NCBI RefSeq assembly: GCF_022347765.1
Contig: NZ_JAKRFZ010000002.1
Span: 496,001-560,000, forward strand
Source of the DNA: Pseudoalteromonas sp. OOF1S-7
GTDB taxonomy: Bacteria > Pseudomonadota > Gammaproteobacteria > Enterobacterales > Alteromonadaceae
Direction: 5' to 3'
Length of the DNA stretch: 64,000 nt
The position numbers and the translations under genes were made by a program. Numbering within the stretch: position 1 is the stretch's first letter; each line of letters begins with the position of its first letter. A model generated the notes under the pieces. That model was not told the DNA's origin. It saw nothing but the letters and a program-made list of their open reading frames with translations, and did no database searches. This document shows positions 49,464 through 58,570 of this stretch, in pieces.

Positions 49464-51098
49464 ATGAGCACTGCGCACTACTATCTTGCTCTATTACTGT
49501 TTACCCTGGTACTGACCATGCTTAGCCTGAACAGCGTGTTTTTCTTGCCCGCTATCTGGCTCAGCGCTTCTGTTGCTTGTGTCTATGTGGCCTACGCGCT
49601 GGACAGGCCGGGGCTATTCCGTAAGCGCACCACAGGACAAGTGCCATTGTATATTAAGGTATTACTCATGCCTTATTTTATGGGCGCTCAGCTTTACAAC
49701 GCCTGGCAACGATATCAGGACTGCGTTCCACCCATTCAGGAAGTGAAAGACAACCTGTTTCTGGCCTGTCGGTTATTTCCCAGCGACATCCCCATGCTGC
49801 AATCCATGCGGGTTGAGGCCATTTTAGATGTGACCGCCGAGTTTGACGGGCTGAATTGGTCTGCCGAAGAGCAAGGCCTGTATTATCTGAACATTCCCAT
49901 CTTAGATCACCAGACCCCCAGCGAAGTCCAGCTTAGGCATGCGCTGAGCTGGCTCAGTGTCATGCATCAGCTCAACAAAAAGGTGGTGGTCCACTGTGCG
50001 CTAGGGCGCGGCCGCTCGGTGTTTGTGGTTGCGGCGTACCTGATGGCAAAAGACCCATCTCTGTGTGTGGATGATGCCATGCAGTTTATCAATTACAAAC
50101 GTCAGACGGCGCGTTTAAACCATTACCAGCACCGCCGTCTCAGTGCGCTCATACGGTATATGCACGAGACCCCAAGCCCACGCCTGCCGATGATCATTAA
50201 CCCTGTTTCGGGCTCAGGAAAGTGGCATCAATACGATAATCAGGTGATTGGCTTGCTGTGCAGCCAATATACTCCCCAGCTGCACTTTACTGAAAAAGAC
50301 ACCGACGTTGCGGCACTGGCTAACAAACTGAGCCAAAACACCGCGCGCCTGGTTGCCTGTGGCGGTGACGGCACTCTGACTGCCGTTGCCCATGCACTGG
50401 TCAATCGTGAATGTAAACTGGGGTTTATTCCGCTGGGCACTGCCAATGCGCTGGCGCACGTACTACTGGGCGTGCGCAGTAAGGTTGATCCCATCAACAG
50501 CGCCTGTGATACCTTGTTGAGCGAGCATCACATCCGGATAGATACCATGCGCTGCAACGGCGAAACTGGTCTGCTGGTCGCTGCCTTTGGCTTTGAAGCA
50601 CAAATGATTGAGCATGCTAATCGTAGCGAAAAAAACCGCAGTGGCCAGCTGGCTTACATCAGCGGCTTTATTAATGCGGTCTCTGATGGTCAAAAGCAAC
50701 GCGTGACATTAAGTGTCGATAACCAACCGCAGCAGAGCCTGGATATTGCCAGCCTGGTGGTGGCCAACGCCGCCCCCGTTACCACAGTGCTGGCACAAGG
50801 TGGAGGAGAGCCGGATTATCAGGATGGTTTGCTGGACCTGACATTGCTCCGTCACGAGCCTGAGTCTGCATCTCGAGCTTTGAGTGTGGCGCAGCTTATC
50901 GCACATGGCATCTCGGGCTTAACGGCACAAGAAAGCGCCACATCACACTCCCGCTGCCAGCGAGTGACTTTACACACAGACTCCGAATCAATACAGTATA
51001 GTATTGATGGCGAAGTGAAAAGTGCCGAAAGCCTGAATATTGAGGTGAACCCAGACTCTTTATGGATAATGGCACCCAGAGCCGCGCATCTAAGATAG
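49464..51098 (+). CDS. Dual-specificity phosphatase - diacylglycerol kinase fusion, membrane-anchored
   Basis: 544 aa. Two N-terminal membrane segments (~6-45), then a dual-specificity/tyrosine phosphatase domain (~85-235) with signature HCALGRGRS at 177-185 (nucleophile Cys178). A diacylglycerol/lipid kinase catalytic domain (~245-540) follows, with MIINPVSGSGK, GGDGT at 300-304 and PLGTANALAHVLLG. Bacterial DGK-family proteins phosphorylate diacylglycerol or related lipids. The phosphatase may act on phospholipid phosphates or inositol-like lipids, giving a bifunctional lipid phosphate cycle; that is inference. It leads the tightly packed signalling operon, with 12 nt to the NtrC-type regulator gene. 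Confidence 0.88.
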   Translation: MSTAHYYLALLLFTLVLTMLSLNSVFFLPAIWLSASVACVYVAYALDRPGLFRKRTTGQVPLYIKVLLMPYFMGAQLYNAWQRYQDCVPPIQEVKDNLFLACRLFPSDIPMLQSMRVEAILDVTAEFDGLNWSAEEQGLYYLNIPILDHQTPSEVQLRHALSWLSVMHQLNKKVVVHCALGRGRSVFVVAAYLMAKDPSLCVDDAMQFINYKRQTARLNHYQHRRLSALIRYMHETPSPRLPMIINPVSGSGKWHQYDNQVIGLLCSQYTPQLHFTEKDTDVAALANKLSQNTARLVACGGDGTLTAVAHALVNRECKLGFIPLGTANALAHVLLGVRSKVDPINSACDTLLSEHHIRIDTMRCNGETGLLVAAFGFEAQMIEHANRSEKNRSGQLAYISGFINAVSDGQKQRVTLSVDNQPQQSLDIASLVVANAAPVTTVLAQGGGEPDYQDGLLDLTLLRHEPESASRALSVAQLIAHGISGLTAQESATSHSRCQRVTLHTDSESIQYSIDGEVKSAESLNIEVNPDSLWIMAPRAAHLR

Positions 51099-51110
51099 CA
51101 AGGAATCCGA

Positions 51111-52505
51111 ATGAAGACAGTTCTACTGGTTGATGATGACCAGGAATTTACGACAATCGCCGCACGGATCATCGAGTTTATCGGTTGTGACGTGTACACC
51201 GCAGGTAGCATTAGTGAAGCAAAACAGTGGCTTGCTGATATGCACTTTGATCACCTTTTTCTGGATTTTATGCTGCCCGACGGCAGTGGCTTGCACCTGA
51301 TAGACCACATACGTGACCAAAAGCTCTCAGCACACATTACGCTTATCACCGGCCATCCTTCTGTCAAAACTGCATTAGCCAGCATGTGCGACGAACAAAT
51401 CAACTATCTGACTAAGCCAATTGAGGCCGATGACGTTAAGCGCGTATTGAGCAGAAAAACCGCACCAAAGCATCGCAAGACAGATCCCTTTGAGCGCCAT
51501 TTTGGTTGTCTGATTGGCCATTCACCTGCTATGAAAAAGCTGGTCACTATGATAGAACGAGTCGCCAAAACCAATGCTAATGTGATGCTGATGGGAGAAA
51601 GCGGCGTCGGTAAAGAAGTGGTTACTCAGGCCATTCATAACGCCAGTCAATGTCGTGGCGAGCAAGTCTCAATTAACTGTGGTGCGATTGCCAAAGATCT
51701 GATCGGCAGCGAATTATTTGGCCATGAAAAAGGCGCTTTTACCGGCGCAATCAGCCAAAAACAAGGGGTATTTGAACTGGCACAGGACGGCACGTTATTT
51801 TTGGATGAAGTTACCGAAATGCCCATAGAAATGCAGCCCAATCTGCTACGGGCACTTGAAACGAAAACGGTTACTCGGGTGGGAGGCGCAAAACCCATAG
51901 AGGTGAACTGTCGAGTGGTTTCTGCCACCAATCGTACACTGGCTGAAATCGCACATAAAAATGTACTCCGTGAAGACATTTATTTTCGCCTGGCTGTATT
52001 TCCCATTGAAATTCCACCGCTTCGCGAACGCCCAGAGGATATTCCGCTGCTCAGTGAGTTCTTTGTCCACCAGCTTAATGAGGAGTATAAAACACACTAT
52101 CAGCTCAGCGAACAGGCCCACTCAGTACTGGCTGCACACAGCTGGCCGGGCAACATACGCGAGCTTAAACATTGTATCCACCGGGCATTTATCATGGCCG
52201 ATCCCGATACAACAACCTTGACGATAAACGAGATTGTCAGTTCACCATTTGCAGCCGTACAAGAGCCGGACAAACAAGTCCAGACCCCGGCTCCCGTTGC
52301 CAGAACCGCAAGTATTACAACCCCATCCGCACCGGTTAAAGTCGGAGAAACCATCGAAGAAGTCGAGAAAAAACTGATATATCAGACTCTGGGCTCAGTG
52401 AACGGCAATAAAACCCTGGCGGCTAAAATGCTGGGGATCAGCACTAAAACATTGTATAACCGTTTGAACGCTTACGAACAATCATCACCCGAAGACACAA
52501 AGTGA
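51111..52505 (+). CDS. NtrC-family sigma54-dependent response regulator
   Basis: 464 aa. Receiver domain with VDDDQ acidic pocket, phospho-acceptor Asp52 in LFLDFMLPDGSG, and TKPIE. AAA+ domain with Walker A GESGVGKE, GAFTGA loop for sigma54 contact and Walker B TLFLDEVTEMP. A Pro/Thr-rich linker (~385-410) leads to the C-terminal Fis-type HTH (NGNKTLAAKMLGISTKTLYN). It is preceded by the DSP-DGK gene and followed by the 66-aa H-box protein and two histidine kinases, any of which may phosphorylate it. The targets are not evident. It resembles the glrR product in domain layout but is clearly a distinct paralogue. Confidence 0.93.
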   Translation: MKTVLLVDDDQEFTTIAARIIEFIGCDVYTAGSISEAKQWLADMHFDHLFLDFMLPDGSGLHLIDHIRDQKLSAHITLITGHPSVKTALASMCDEQINYLTKPIEADDVKRVLSRKTAPKHRKTDPFERHFGCLIGHSPAMKKLVTMIERVAKTNANVMLMGESGVGKEVVTQAIHNASQCRGEQVSINCGAIAKDLIGSELFGHEKGAFTGAISQKQGVFELAQDGTLFLDEVTEMPIEMQPNLLRALETKTVTRVGGAKPIEVNCRVVSATNRTLAEIAHKNVLREDIYFRLAVFPIEIPPLRERPEDIPLLSEFFVHQLNEEYKTHYQLSEQAHSVLAAHSWPGNIRELKHCIHRAFIMADPDTTTLTINEIVSSPFAAVQEPDKQVQTPAPVARTASITTPSAPVKVGETIEEVEKKLIYQTLGSVNGNKTLAAKMLGISTKTLYNRLNAYEQSSPEDTK

Positions 52506-52518
52506 AGCGAGGGGAAAC

Positions 52519-52719
52519 ATGACAGACAAAACCGATTTGGCGACCCTGATCCATGATGCCAGAAAGCCACTTAATCATATTTCCATGCACGCGGAGCTGA
52601 TTAAGATCCTGAGCCAAAAGCCGGGCTCAGAAACAGAAATTCAGCACTCAGCCGACGACATCATTAAAGCCAGCAAGGCCTGTAGTGAGTTACTACAAAC
52701 CTTGATGGAACTAGATTAG
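52519..52719 (+). CDS. Stand-alone histidine-kinase H-box (DHp-like) mini-protein
   Basis: 66 aa. The central segment LIHDARKPLNHISMHAELI aligns with the HisKA dimerisation/phospho-acceptor motif (HELRTPLNAI-type), with His and the downstream Pro-Leu-Asn in the right places. A second helix (ADDIIKASKACSELLQTLME) would complete a helical hairpin. There is no ATP-binding domain and no transmembrane part. ATG 52519 follows GAGGGGAAAC. It lies 13 nt after the response-regulator stop and 11 nt before the CHASE3 kinase start. It could be a phosphotransfer relay, a decoy that dimerises with kinases, or a remnant. Its intact frame and own ribosome site favour a functional gene. Confidence 0.7.
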   Translation: MTDKTDLATLIHDARKPLNHISMHAELIKILSQKPGSETEIQHSADDIIKASKACSELLQTLMELD

Positions 52720-52730
52720 CAGGAGCCGAT

Positions 52731-54239
52731 GTGCACGCATTCACTCAACCGCGCCGCATTCAAAATGTGGTCTGGCTGGTCCCTCTGTTGATCCTGGCCG
52801 GGATCCTGTTAGTTGCCACTTTGGGGTTAAGAAATACCGACGAAATCGCCCGGATCCAGCGGAGCTTGCAAAATACAGGCGAGGTTATGCTGAGGGTTGA
52901 TCAGCTGCACATAGATATTCTTAATGCCGAATCAGGACAACGGGGCTATCTGATTTCTCAGCGCGAAAGCGATCTGGCCCCATACAAGATTGCACTGCAA
53001 AAGTTTGAACACAGCCTGAGTCAGGCGCAGACTATTCAGTCAGAAAGTCCGCCACAACAAAAGCGACTTGAACGTTACATTCAGTACGCCCGGATAAAGT
53101 TTGAGTCATTGTCGGCCAGTGTCGCGCTTGCCCGTAACAATGAGCAGCTTGAGCCACACAGGATGCTGGACGACGTGCGAAGTACCGGAATAGATTTGCG
53201 TACCTTGTATGCCACCATCATGACCGAAGAAACCGAGATCCGAAACCTGCTGATGGCACGGCTGACACAGGCACGCGAGAGTGCACAAGGCAACCTGATC
53301 TGGTTTACGGTTCTGAGCATCTCGGTTAGTGCGCTGTTTTTATTGTTTTTAATTAAGCACCTGCATAATATTCGCAGCTCTAAAGAGCAGCTTGAACGTT
53401 ACAACGAGCAACTTGAAGACAAAGTCAAAGAGCGCACCCAGGCACTGGAACTATATGCAGATGAACTAACCCGCAGCAACCGGGAGCTCGAAGACTTTGC
53501 CTTTATTGCCTCGCATGACCTGCAGGAGCCACTGCGAAAAATTCGCGCCTTCTCCGATCGCATCAAAGCCAATTACGAGACGCTACTTGACGACAGAGGT
53601 AAAGACTACCTGTCGAGAATGGATAACGCCGCAACCCGCATGTCGGTGTTAATTACCGATCTGCTCGCGCTTTCCCGGGTGACCACCAAAGGCAAGGAAT
53701 TCGAAGACGTGGCACTGAACCCACTGATTGACACTGTACTGGATGACCTTGAACTCGCTATCAGTGACGCCCAGGCCAGCATTCAGGTCGCCCCCTTGGC
53801 GACCATTGAAGGCGATCCAAGCCAGCTCCATCAACTGTTTTTGAATTTGTTATCCAACGCCATGAAATTCCGTCGCGAGGGCATCCCGCCACAGATCACC
53901 ATTACCATGAGCCAAACCACCGCCCCCAACAAGTTGCTCGAAGACATGGAATGCGACTGGCTGGAAATTGATGTGACCGACAATGGTATTGGCTTTGCCA
54001 CCGAATACAGCGAGAAAATATTTACCCCATTTCAGCGCCTGCACAACCGCAAAACCTATGCAGGCACAGGGATTGGCCTGGCCGTATGCCGACGCATTGT
54101 CGAGCGCCATGGCGGGCAGATCAGCGCGCACAGTATTGAAGGCCAGGGCACCACTTTTCGGATCCTGTTACCCGACCTTGCTTCCACTCTCACCTTAAAG
54201 GATACCGCCGATGAGCAGTTTACCGACCAGACGCATTAA
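52731..54239 (+). CDS. CHASE3-domain sensor histidine kinase
   Basis: 502 aa with GTG start at 52731, AGGAG 5 nt upstream. Membrane segments at ~15-33 and ~187-206 enclose a CHASE3 periplasmic domain, recognisable by NAESGQRGYLISQRESDLAP. A coiled coil (~210-255) leads to HisKA with His262 in ASHDLQEPLRKIRAF, the bacteriophytochrome/CHASE3-type H-box. HATPase_c carries LLSNAMKFRREG, VTDNGIGF and GTGIGLAVCRRIVERHGG. The 3' end overlaps the next response-regulator gene by 29 nt. The kinase with the following single-domain regulator resembles Cph1/Rcp1-like pairs in which the regulator has no output domain. Confidence 0.92.
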   Translation: MHAFTQPRRIQNVVWLVPLLILAGILLVATLGLRNTDEIARIQRSLQNTGEVMLRVDQLHIDILNAESGQRGYLISQRESDLAPYKIALQKFEHSLSQAQTIQSESPPQQKRLERYIQYARIKFESLSASVALARNNEQLEPHRMLDDVRSTGIDLRTLYATIMTEETEIRNLLMARLTQARESAQGNLIWFTVLSISVSALFLLFLIKHLHNIRSSKEQLERYNEQLEDKVKERTQALELYADELTRSNRELEDFAFIASHDLQEPLRKIRAFSDRIKANYETLLDDRGKDYLSRMDNAATRMSVLITDLLALSRVTTKGKEFEDVALNPLIDTVLDDLELAISDAQASIQVAPLATIEGDPSQLHQLFLNLLSNAMKFRREGIPPQITITMSQTTAPNKLLEDMECDWLEIDVTDNGIGFATEYSEKIFTPFQRLHNRKTYAGTGIGLAVCRRIVERHGGQISAHSIEGQGTTFRILLPDLASTLTLKDTADEQFTDQTH

Positions 54240-54657
54240 CATTTTGATGGCAGACGACGATGAAGACGATCGTTTGCTTACCCAGGACGCCCTGCAGGAA
54301 AGTCGGGTACTGAATAATCTGAACTTTGTGCAAGATGGTGTTGAGCTGCTGGCATACCTTAACAATCAACCACCGTTCGAAGATAAAACCAAACACCCCA
54401 GGCCCAGTATAATCCTGCTGGACTTGAACATGCCGCGTATGGATGGTCGTGAGGCACTGCAAAAAATAAAGGCTGATCCGACACTGCGTTCAATCCCCGT
54501 GGTGATCCTCACCACCTCAAAGGAAGAAGAAGATAAACTGAGAGGCTACGACCTCGGTGCCGCTTCTTACATCTCCAAGCCCGTGAACTTTGATGGCCTG
54601 GTCGAGCTGATGCGTCAGTTGGGTAAATACTGGATCGAAATCGTCGAGTTACCTTAG
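54211..54657 (+). CDS. Single-domain response regulator (Rcp1-like)
   Basis: 148 aa CheY-like receiver only. Acidic pocket MADDDEDDRLL, phospho-acceptor Asp71 in ILLDLNMPRMDGREAL, conserved Thr in VVILTTSKEEED and Lys in YISKPVNFDGL. The inserted acidic DEDD and the -NNLNFVQDGVELLAYL- segment are typical of the Rcp1 family partnered with CHASE3/phytochrome-type kinases. Start ATG 54211 overlaps the kinase gene by 29 nt, so translation is coupled; an AAAGGATACC sequence precedes it. No output domain, so it passes phosphate on or acts through protein binding. Confidence 0.92.
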   Translation: MSSLPTRRINILMADDDEDDRLLTQDALQESRVLNNLNFVQDGVELLAYLNNQPPFEDKTKHPRPSIILLDLNMPRMDGREALQKIKADPTLRSIPVVILTTSKEEEDKLRGYDLGAASYISKPVNFDGLVELMRQLGKYWIEIVELP

Positions 54658-54666
54658 GAGGCCCAG

Positions 54667-56616
54667 ATGCAACATGCGCAGGTGGTTAAGCTACTGCTGG
54701 TAGAAGATGATGAAGACGACTATGTACTGGCACTGGATTACTTACAACAAGTGCCCAACTACCAGTTTGAAGTGACCTGGCTCAGTGAACTCGATGAAGT
54801 GCTTCAGGCACTGGAATCTGATCAGTTCGATCTCTGCCTGCTCGATCATCAGCTTGGCGGACATACCGGTCTGACCATTCTTGAAGCCGCCAAAGCGCTG
54901 CCCATCAATACCTCGTTTATGATGCTCACAGGCCAGGCTGATGAGGTACTGGACGCCGATGCCCTGGCACTGGGCGCGGAAGACTTCCTGCTTAAATCTG
55001 AGATCAGCAGCCCGCGATTTATCCGTGCCATCCGCTACGCCTTATCCCGTCGAGAGCTTGAAAGTGAGCGCCTGGAGCGGCTGCGGGCACAAGCCACCAG
55101 TCGCGCCAAAGACCGCTTTCTGGCGCACCTGAGTCACGAGCTACGTACCCCCCTGACCTCTATCATGGGTTATACCGACCTGTTACTGACCCGCCGTGAG
55201 CTGGACAATATCAAACCCGAACTGTCGATTATTCACAATAACAGTCAGCATTTGCTAAACCTGCTCAATGACGTGCTGGATTTGTCGAAAATCAATGCCA
55301 ACAGCCTGCAGGTTGAACTCGACGAGATCTGCCTGGCCTCGTTACTTGCCGATCTGCATAACCTGTTTTCTATAGCTGCTGACAAGAAAGGTATTCAGTT
55401 CGCCATTCACACCGACGATTCTTTGCCCGCCTACTTAGAATCTGACGAAAAACGGCTGAAGCAGGTTTTGATTAATCTTGTATACAACGCCATAAAGTTC
55501 ACGCCGAGTGGTCAGGTGTCAATTCGGGTGCAACCAGCCGCAGAGAGTAAGCTCTGTTTCACCGTTAAAGATACTGGTATAGGTATTCCACAAGATAAGC
55601 TGACCCATATTTTTAAACCCTTTGAGCAGGTGCAGGACAGCACAACGCGCAGTGAGGAAGGCGCCGGCCTTGGACTGGCAATCAGTTCAGCCCTGATCCG
55701 ACTGCTTGGAGGGAGTTTGCAGGTTGAATCAACCGTGGGCAGCGGCAGTACCTTTACCTTTACCATCAAGGCAGGCCAGTGCTCTGGGCGACTTGGTCAG
55801 TTAAACCTGCTGGGTACGACCGTTAATCGGCCTTCAGCAAAAATAACGAATTTATCCGGCAAGGTGCTTGTAGTCGAAGATTTACCCGAAATTCGCCAGC
55901 TACTGGGGCAGCTCATTACAGCCACCGGTGCCCAGGTCAGCTCTGCTGAAAATGGCAAAGTTGCGTGTGATTTACTCACGCAGGCTGATGCGGATTTTGA
56001 CCTGGTGTTTATGGACTTACACATGCCGGTATTAAACGGCAAAGACGCCATTGTCAAACTGCGCGCACAGGGCATTAGTACACCGATTATCTCACTGACA
56101 GCCGCAGCCCAAAAAGGTAACCTGGCAACCCTCAAAGCCATCGGCTTTAATGACACACTGACTAAGCCCATAAATGTTACTCAGCTTGAATCCTGCTTGC
56201 AGGAATATTTATCCGCGCAACCTGCACAAGACACGCTCACCACACAGCCGGGCGATTCACACGCCAAAAACAAGCGGATTTTACTGGTTGAAGATGACCC
56301 GGATGCGCGCAACTTAATGAAGCTCTTACTGGAATCATTAGAGTGTGAGGTCATCGCTGCGGGCAGCTGTGCTGAGGGCCTGAATGAGCTGAACAAACAC
56401 CTTGAATTTGATGTTGTGATGCTGGACCTGAACTTACCCGATGGCTCCGGGCTGGCACTGGTTGCGGCTGTTAATAAGCGCCAGAGCCAGGCCAAACTGG
56501 TGGTGGTTAGCGGCAGTGAACCCGACCCTGACGCCCTGCTCTCTTACCCGGTCAGCCAGGTGCTGCTAAAACCCGTTTCACTCCCCGATCTGGCCGCCAT
56601 TGTGCAAAGCGTATAA
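54667..56616 (+). CDS. Hybrid histidine kinase REC-HisKA-HATPase-REC-REC
   Basis: 649 aa soluble hybrid kinase with no sensor or membrane part. First receiver with Asp60 in LCLLDHQLGG (atypical His-Gln after the Asp). HisKA with His157 in HLSHELRTPLTSI, HATPase with LVYNAIKFTPSG, DTGIGIP and GAGLGLAISSALI. Second receiver with Asp450 in VFMDLHMPVLNG, third receiver with Asp587 in VMLDLNLPDGSG. The missing sensor suggests that the first receiver is the input, phosphorylated by the CHASE3 kinase upstream, making this a relay. It is last in the operon, 9 nt after the Rcp1-like gene. Confidence 0.92.
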   Translation: MQHAQVVKLLLVEDDEDDYVLALDYLQQVPNYQFEVTWLSELDEVLQALESDQFDLCLLDHQLGGHTGLTILEAAKALPINTSFMMLTGQADEVLDADALALGAEDFLLKSEISSPRFIRAIRYALSRRELESERLERLRAQATSRAKDRFLAHLSHELRTPLTSIMGYTDLLLTRRELDNIKPELSIIHNNSQHLLNLLNDVLDLSKINANSLQVELDEICLASLLADLHNLFSIAADKKGIQFAIHTDDSLPAYLESDEKRLKQVLINLVYNAIKFTPSGQVSIRVQPAAESKLCFTVKDTGIGIPQDKLTHIFKPFEQVQDSTTRSEEGAGLGLAISSALIRLLGGSLQVESTVGSGSTFTFTIKAGQCSGRLGQLNLLGTTVNRPSAKITNLSGKVLVVEDLPEIRQLLGQLITATGAQVSSAENGKVACDLLTQADADFDLVFMDLHMPVLNGKDAIVKLRAQGISTPIISLTAAAQKGNLATLKAIGFNDTLTKPINVTQLESCLQEYLSAQPAQDTLTTQPGDSHAKNKRILLVEDDPDARNLMKLLLESLECEVIAAGSCAEGLNELNKHLEFDVVMLDLNLPDGSGLALVAAVNKRQSQAKLVVVSGSEPDPDALLSYPVSQVLLKPVSLPDLAAIVQSV

Positions 56617-56619
56617 AAA

Positions 56620-56638
56620 AGGCACGCTGTGCGTGCCT
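56620..56638 (-). terminator. Terminator of BON gene (overlaps end of hybrid kinase gene region)
   Basis: AGGCACGC / GCGTGCCT, perfect 8-bp stem with 3-nt loop. On the minus strand it is followed by six T, so it is a strong Rho-independent terminator for the BON gene. The T-run reaches the hybrid kinase stop codon. Confidence 0.8.
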
Positions 56639-56666
56639 GTAAGTCAAGGGAGTAATCTGTGTTGCT

Positions 56667-57227
56667 TTAAGAGCGTTCATCAACCACAGTCAGCTTGTTG
56701 TTAACGCGTTTTACATCGTCTGCATTGGCTGCAATATTCACCACCAACTGCTTCTCGGCGTCTGACTCTACTTCACCGGTGAGCGTGACCGTTTGATTGT
56801 CGACATCAACGTCGATGTCGGTACCGCTGATGTCAGTATCGAACAGCAGACGTGTTTTAATCACTGTCGCGATTTTGGCATCGACAAAGTCAGATTCAAC
56901 ATCGCCTTTGTCGTCTTTATCTTTTTTCTCTGGTACCACAGTCAGGCGGTTGTCTACTTCTTTTACACCGTCAATACCAATCACCAGCTCAGTGGCGAGT
57001 TTTTTATCAACACTGTGGTCAACTTTACCTGTGAGGATCACCACGCCGTTTTTTACATCTGTATTGATGTCAAACGAATTCAGGTTGCCATTGAACAGTA
57101 AAGTGGCTTCGGCTTTACCGTCTATCCAGGCGTCGCTGGCCTCTTTTTCCCACTGATTGTCAGCAGCATTAACCGCAGTAGTTGAAAAAGCCGTCGCAAA
57201 AGCCAGTGTTAAAATTGTGCGTTTCAT
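56667..57227 (-). CDS. Periplasmic BON-domain protein (OsmY-like)
   Basis: 186 aa; start chosen at ATG 57227 (MKRTILTLAF) because AGGAGA lies 7 nt upstream and a signal peptide starts there. Signal peptide ends VNA-AD. Two BON domains follow: ~25-95 (GKAEATLLFNGNLNSFDINT to DGVKEVDNRLTV) and ~110-185 (DAKIATVIKTRLLFDTDISG to ADDVKRVNNKLTV), separated by a Lys/Asp-rich linker. OsmY-like BON proteins are thought to bind phospholipid or stabilise the envelope under osmotic stress. It is divergent from the MscS-type channel gene across 250 nt, so both may be controlled together by osmotic or stationary-phase signals. Confidence 0.92.
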   Translation of the reverse strand: MKRTILTLAFATAFSTTAVNAADNQWEKEASDAWIDGKAEATLLFNGNLNSFDINTDVKNGVVILTGKVDHSVDKKLATELVIGIDGVKEVDNRLTVVPEKKDKDDKGDVESDFVDAKIATVIKTRLLFDTDISGTDIDVDVDNQTVTLTGEVESDAEKQLVVNIAANADDVKRVNNKLTVVDERS

Positions 57228-57477
57228 AATCATTCTCCTTGTGGATGAGTTCACTTTCACATTTGCAGCTTACATGCCAGCTGAATTAGCCATTTAAAAT
57301 CAAAAAGTTAAGCAAATCCCTCTGCCTTTCGCCTGTATCTTTTACATACCGATGTGGAACTATTTACTGGCAATTTCTACACAAGTCGTCGAGCTTTTTA
57401 CTAACCTATTGAAATTAAACACATCGTTCAATGGCACGCTCCCTGCTGCTATCACCAGATACAAATAAGGAGGCGTT

Positions 57478-58422
57478 ATGTCATTTACATTTACCCCACA
57501 AGAGTTCTGGTCGCTGATCAATGAAAAGCTCGTCCACTGGGCCGAACTTACGATTAAGAATTTGCCAAACCTGGTCATAGCAACACTCATTTTTATTGTG
57601 TTTGTGTTCCTCTCTAAATTCCTCGCTCGTTGGCTGCTGACTTTACTGAAACGCTTATTTGAGTCCAATCAGATTGCCGGATTGATTGCGGGGATCTGCC
57701 GCATGGTCCTGGTTGCAATAGGATTTTTCTTTGCGCTGGACATCATGGGGCTGTCAAAAGCGGTGGCTTCTTTACTTGCCGGTGCCGGCATCATAGGTTT
57801 GGCCATTGGTTTTGCCTTTCAGGATATGACCGAAAACATGATAGCCGGGGTCGTGATGGGTATTCGCAAACCTTTTCGGGTTGGTGATGTTGTAGAGGCC
57901 GGCGACACCTTCGGCACAGTCCGACGTATCAATCTACGTAATACCTTAATTGAGAACTTTTATGGTCAGCTGGCCATCGTGCCCAACAAGATCCTGTTTA
58001 AAAATGAATTGATCAATTACTCACGCCTGGCCACCCGACGTATTGAAATAGAAGTTGGGATCTCTTATGCCGATGATATTGAGCAGGCCGAGTCTGTGAT
58101 TGTGGAAGCAATAAATGCGCTGGATGGCGTTGTAAAGCAACACGAAACCGATGTCTATGCCTGCGGGTTTGGCGACAGCTCTATCAATTTACTGGTGTGG
58201 TTCTGGATTGACTATCCGGGGGAGATTGGCTTTATGCAGATGCGCCATAAAGCCATTATTGCAATCCATAAAACCCTGGAAGAAAACGACATTCTTATCC
58301 CCTTTCCTATCCGTACGCTGGATTTTAATGCCAAGGGCGGTGCCAATCTGGAAGACATGCAAATCAATATGCGCCAGCGAGCACACAAGCAGCAAAGTGA
58401 GAAAGAAGTACAGAACAGTTAA
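57478..58422 (+). CDS. Small-conductance mechanosensitive channel, MscS family
   Basis: 314 aa. Three membrane helices (~28-50, ~62-85, ~90-115) with the pore-lining helix rich in Gly/Ala (VASLLAGAGIIGLAIGFAFQ). It is followed by the conserved DMTENMIAGVVMGIRKPFRV signature and a beta domain (VGDVVEAGDTFGTVRRINLR and TLIENFYGQLAIVPNKIL). The C-terminal cytoplasmic vestibule has an alpha/beta pattern. Length and motifs fit E. coli MscS-type channels, with a slightly longer polar tail. It opens on membrane stretch to release solutes in hypo-osmotic shock. ATG 57478 has AGGAGGC upstream. It is divergent from the BON gene, another osmotic/envelope gene. Confidence 0.93.
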   Translation: MSFTFTPQEFWSLINEKLVHWAELTIKNLPNLVIATLIFIVFVFLSKFLARWLLTLLKRLFESNQIAGLIAGICRMVLVAIGFFFALDIMGLSKAVASLLAGAGIIGLAIGFAFQDMTENMIAGVVMGIRKPFRVGDVVEAGDTFGTVRRINLRNTLIENFYGQLAIVPNKILFKNELINYSRLATRRIEIEVGISYADDIEQAESVIVEAINALDGVVKQHETDVYACGFGDSSINLLVWFWIDYPGEIGFMQMRHKAIIAIHKTLEENDILIPFPIRTLDFNAKGGANLEDMQINMRQRAHKQQSEKEVQNS

Positions 58423-58570
58423 GCGTAAAAGTTACAGACACACGGTAAAGCTTGCATCGCCCGTTCAACTGAAAACACTTAAACATCTGATGTTAAACAC
58501 ATTTAAATCTGGTACGGGCCATGCATCAGTCCAAGTATCGAACTAAAGCAATCTAGTAAGGAGTTACACT

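Noticed and set aside
56797..57156. Plus-strand frame over the BON gene
   Set aside because: Ser/Thr-rich antisense shadow with no features.
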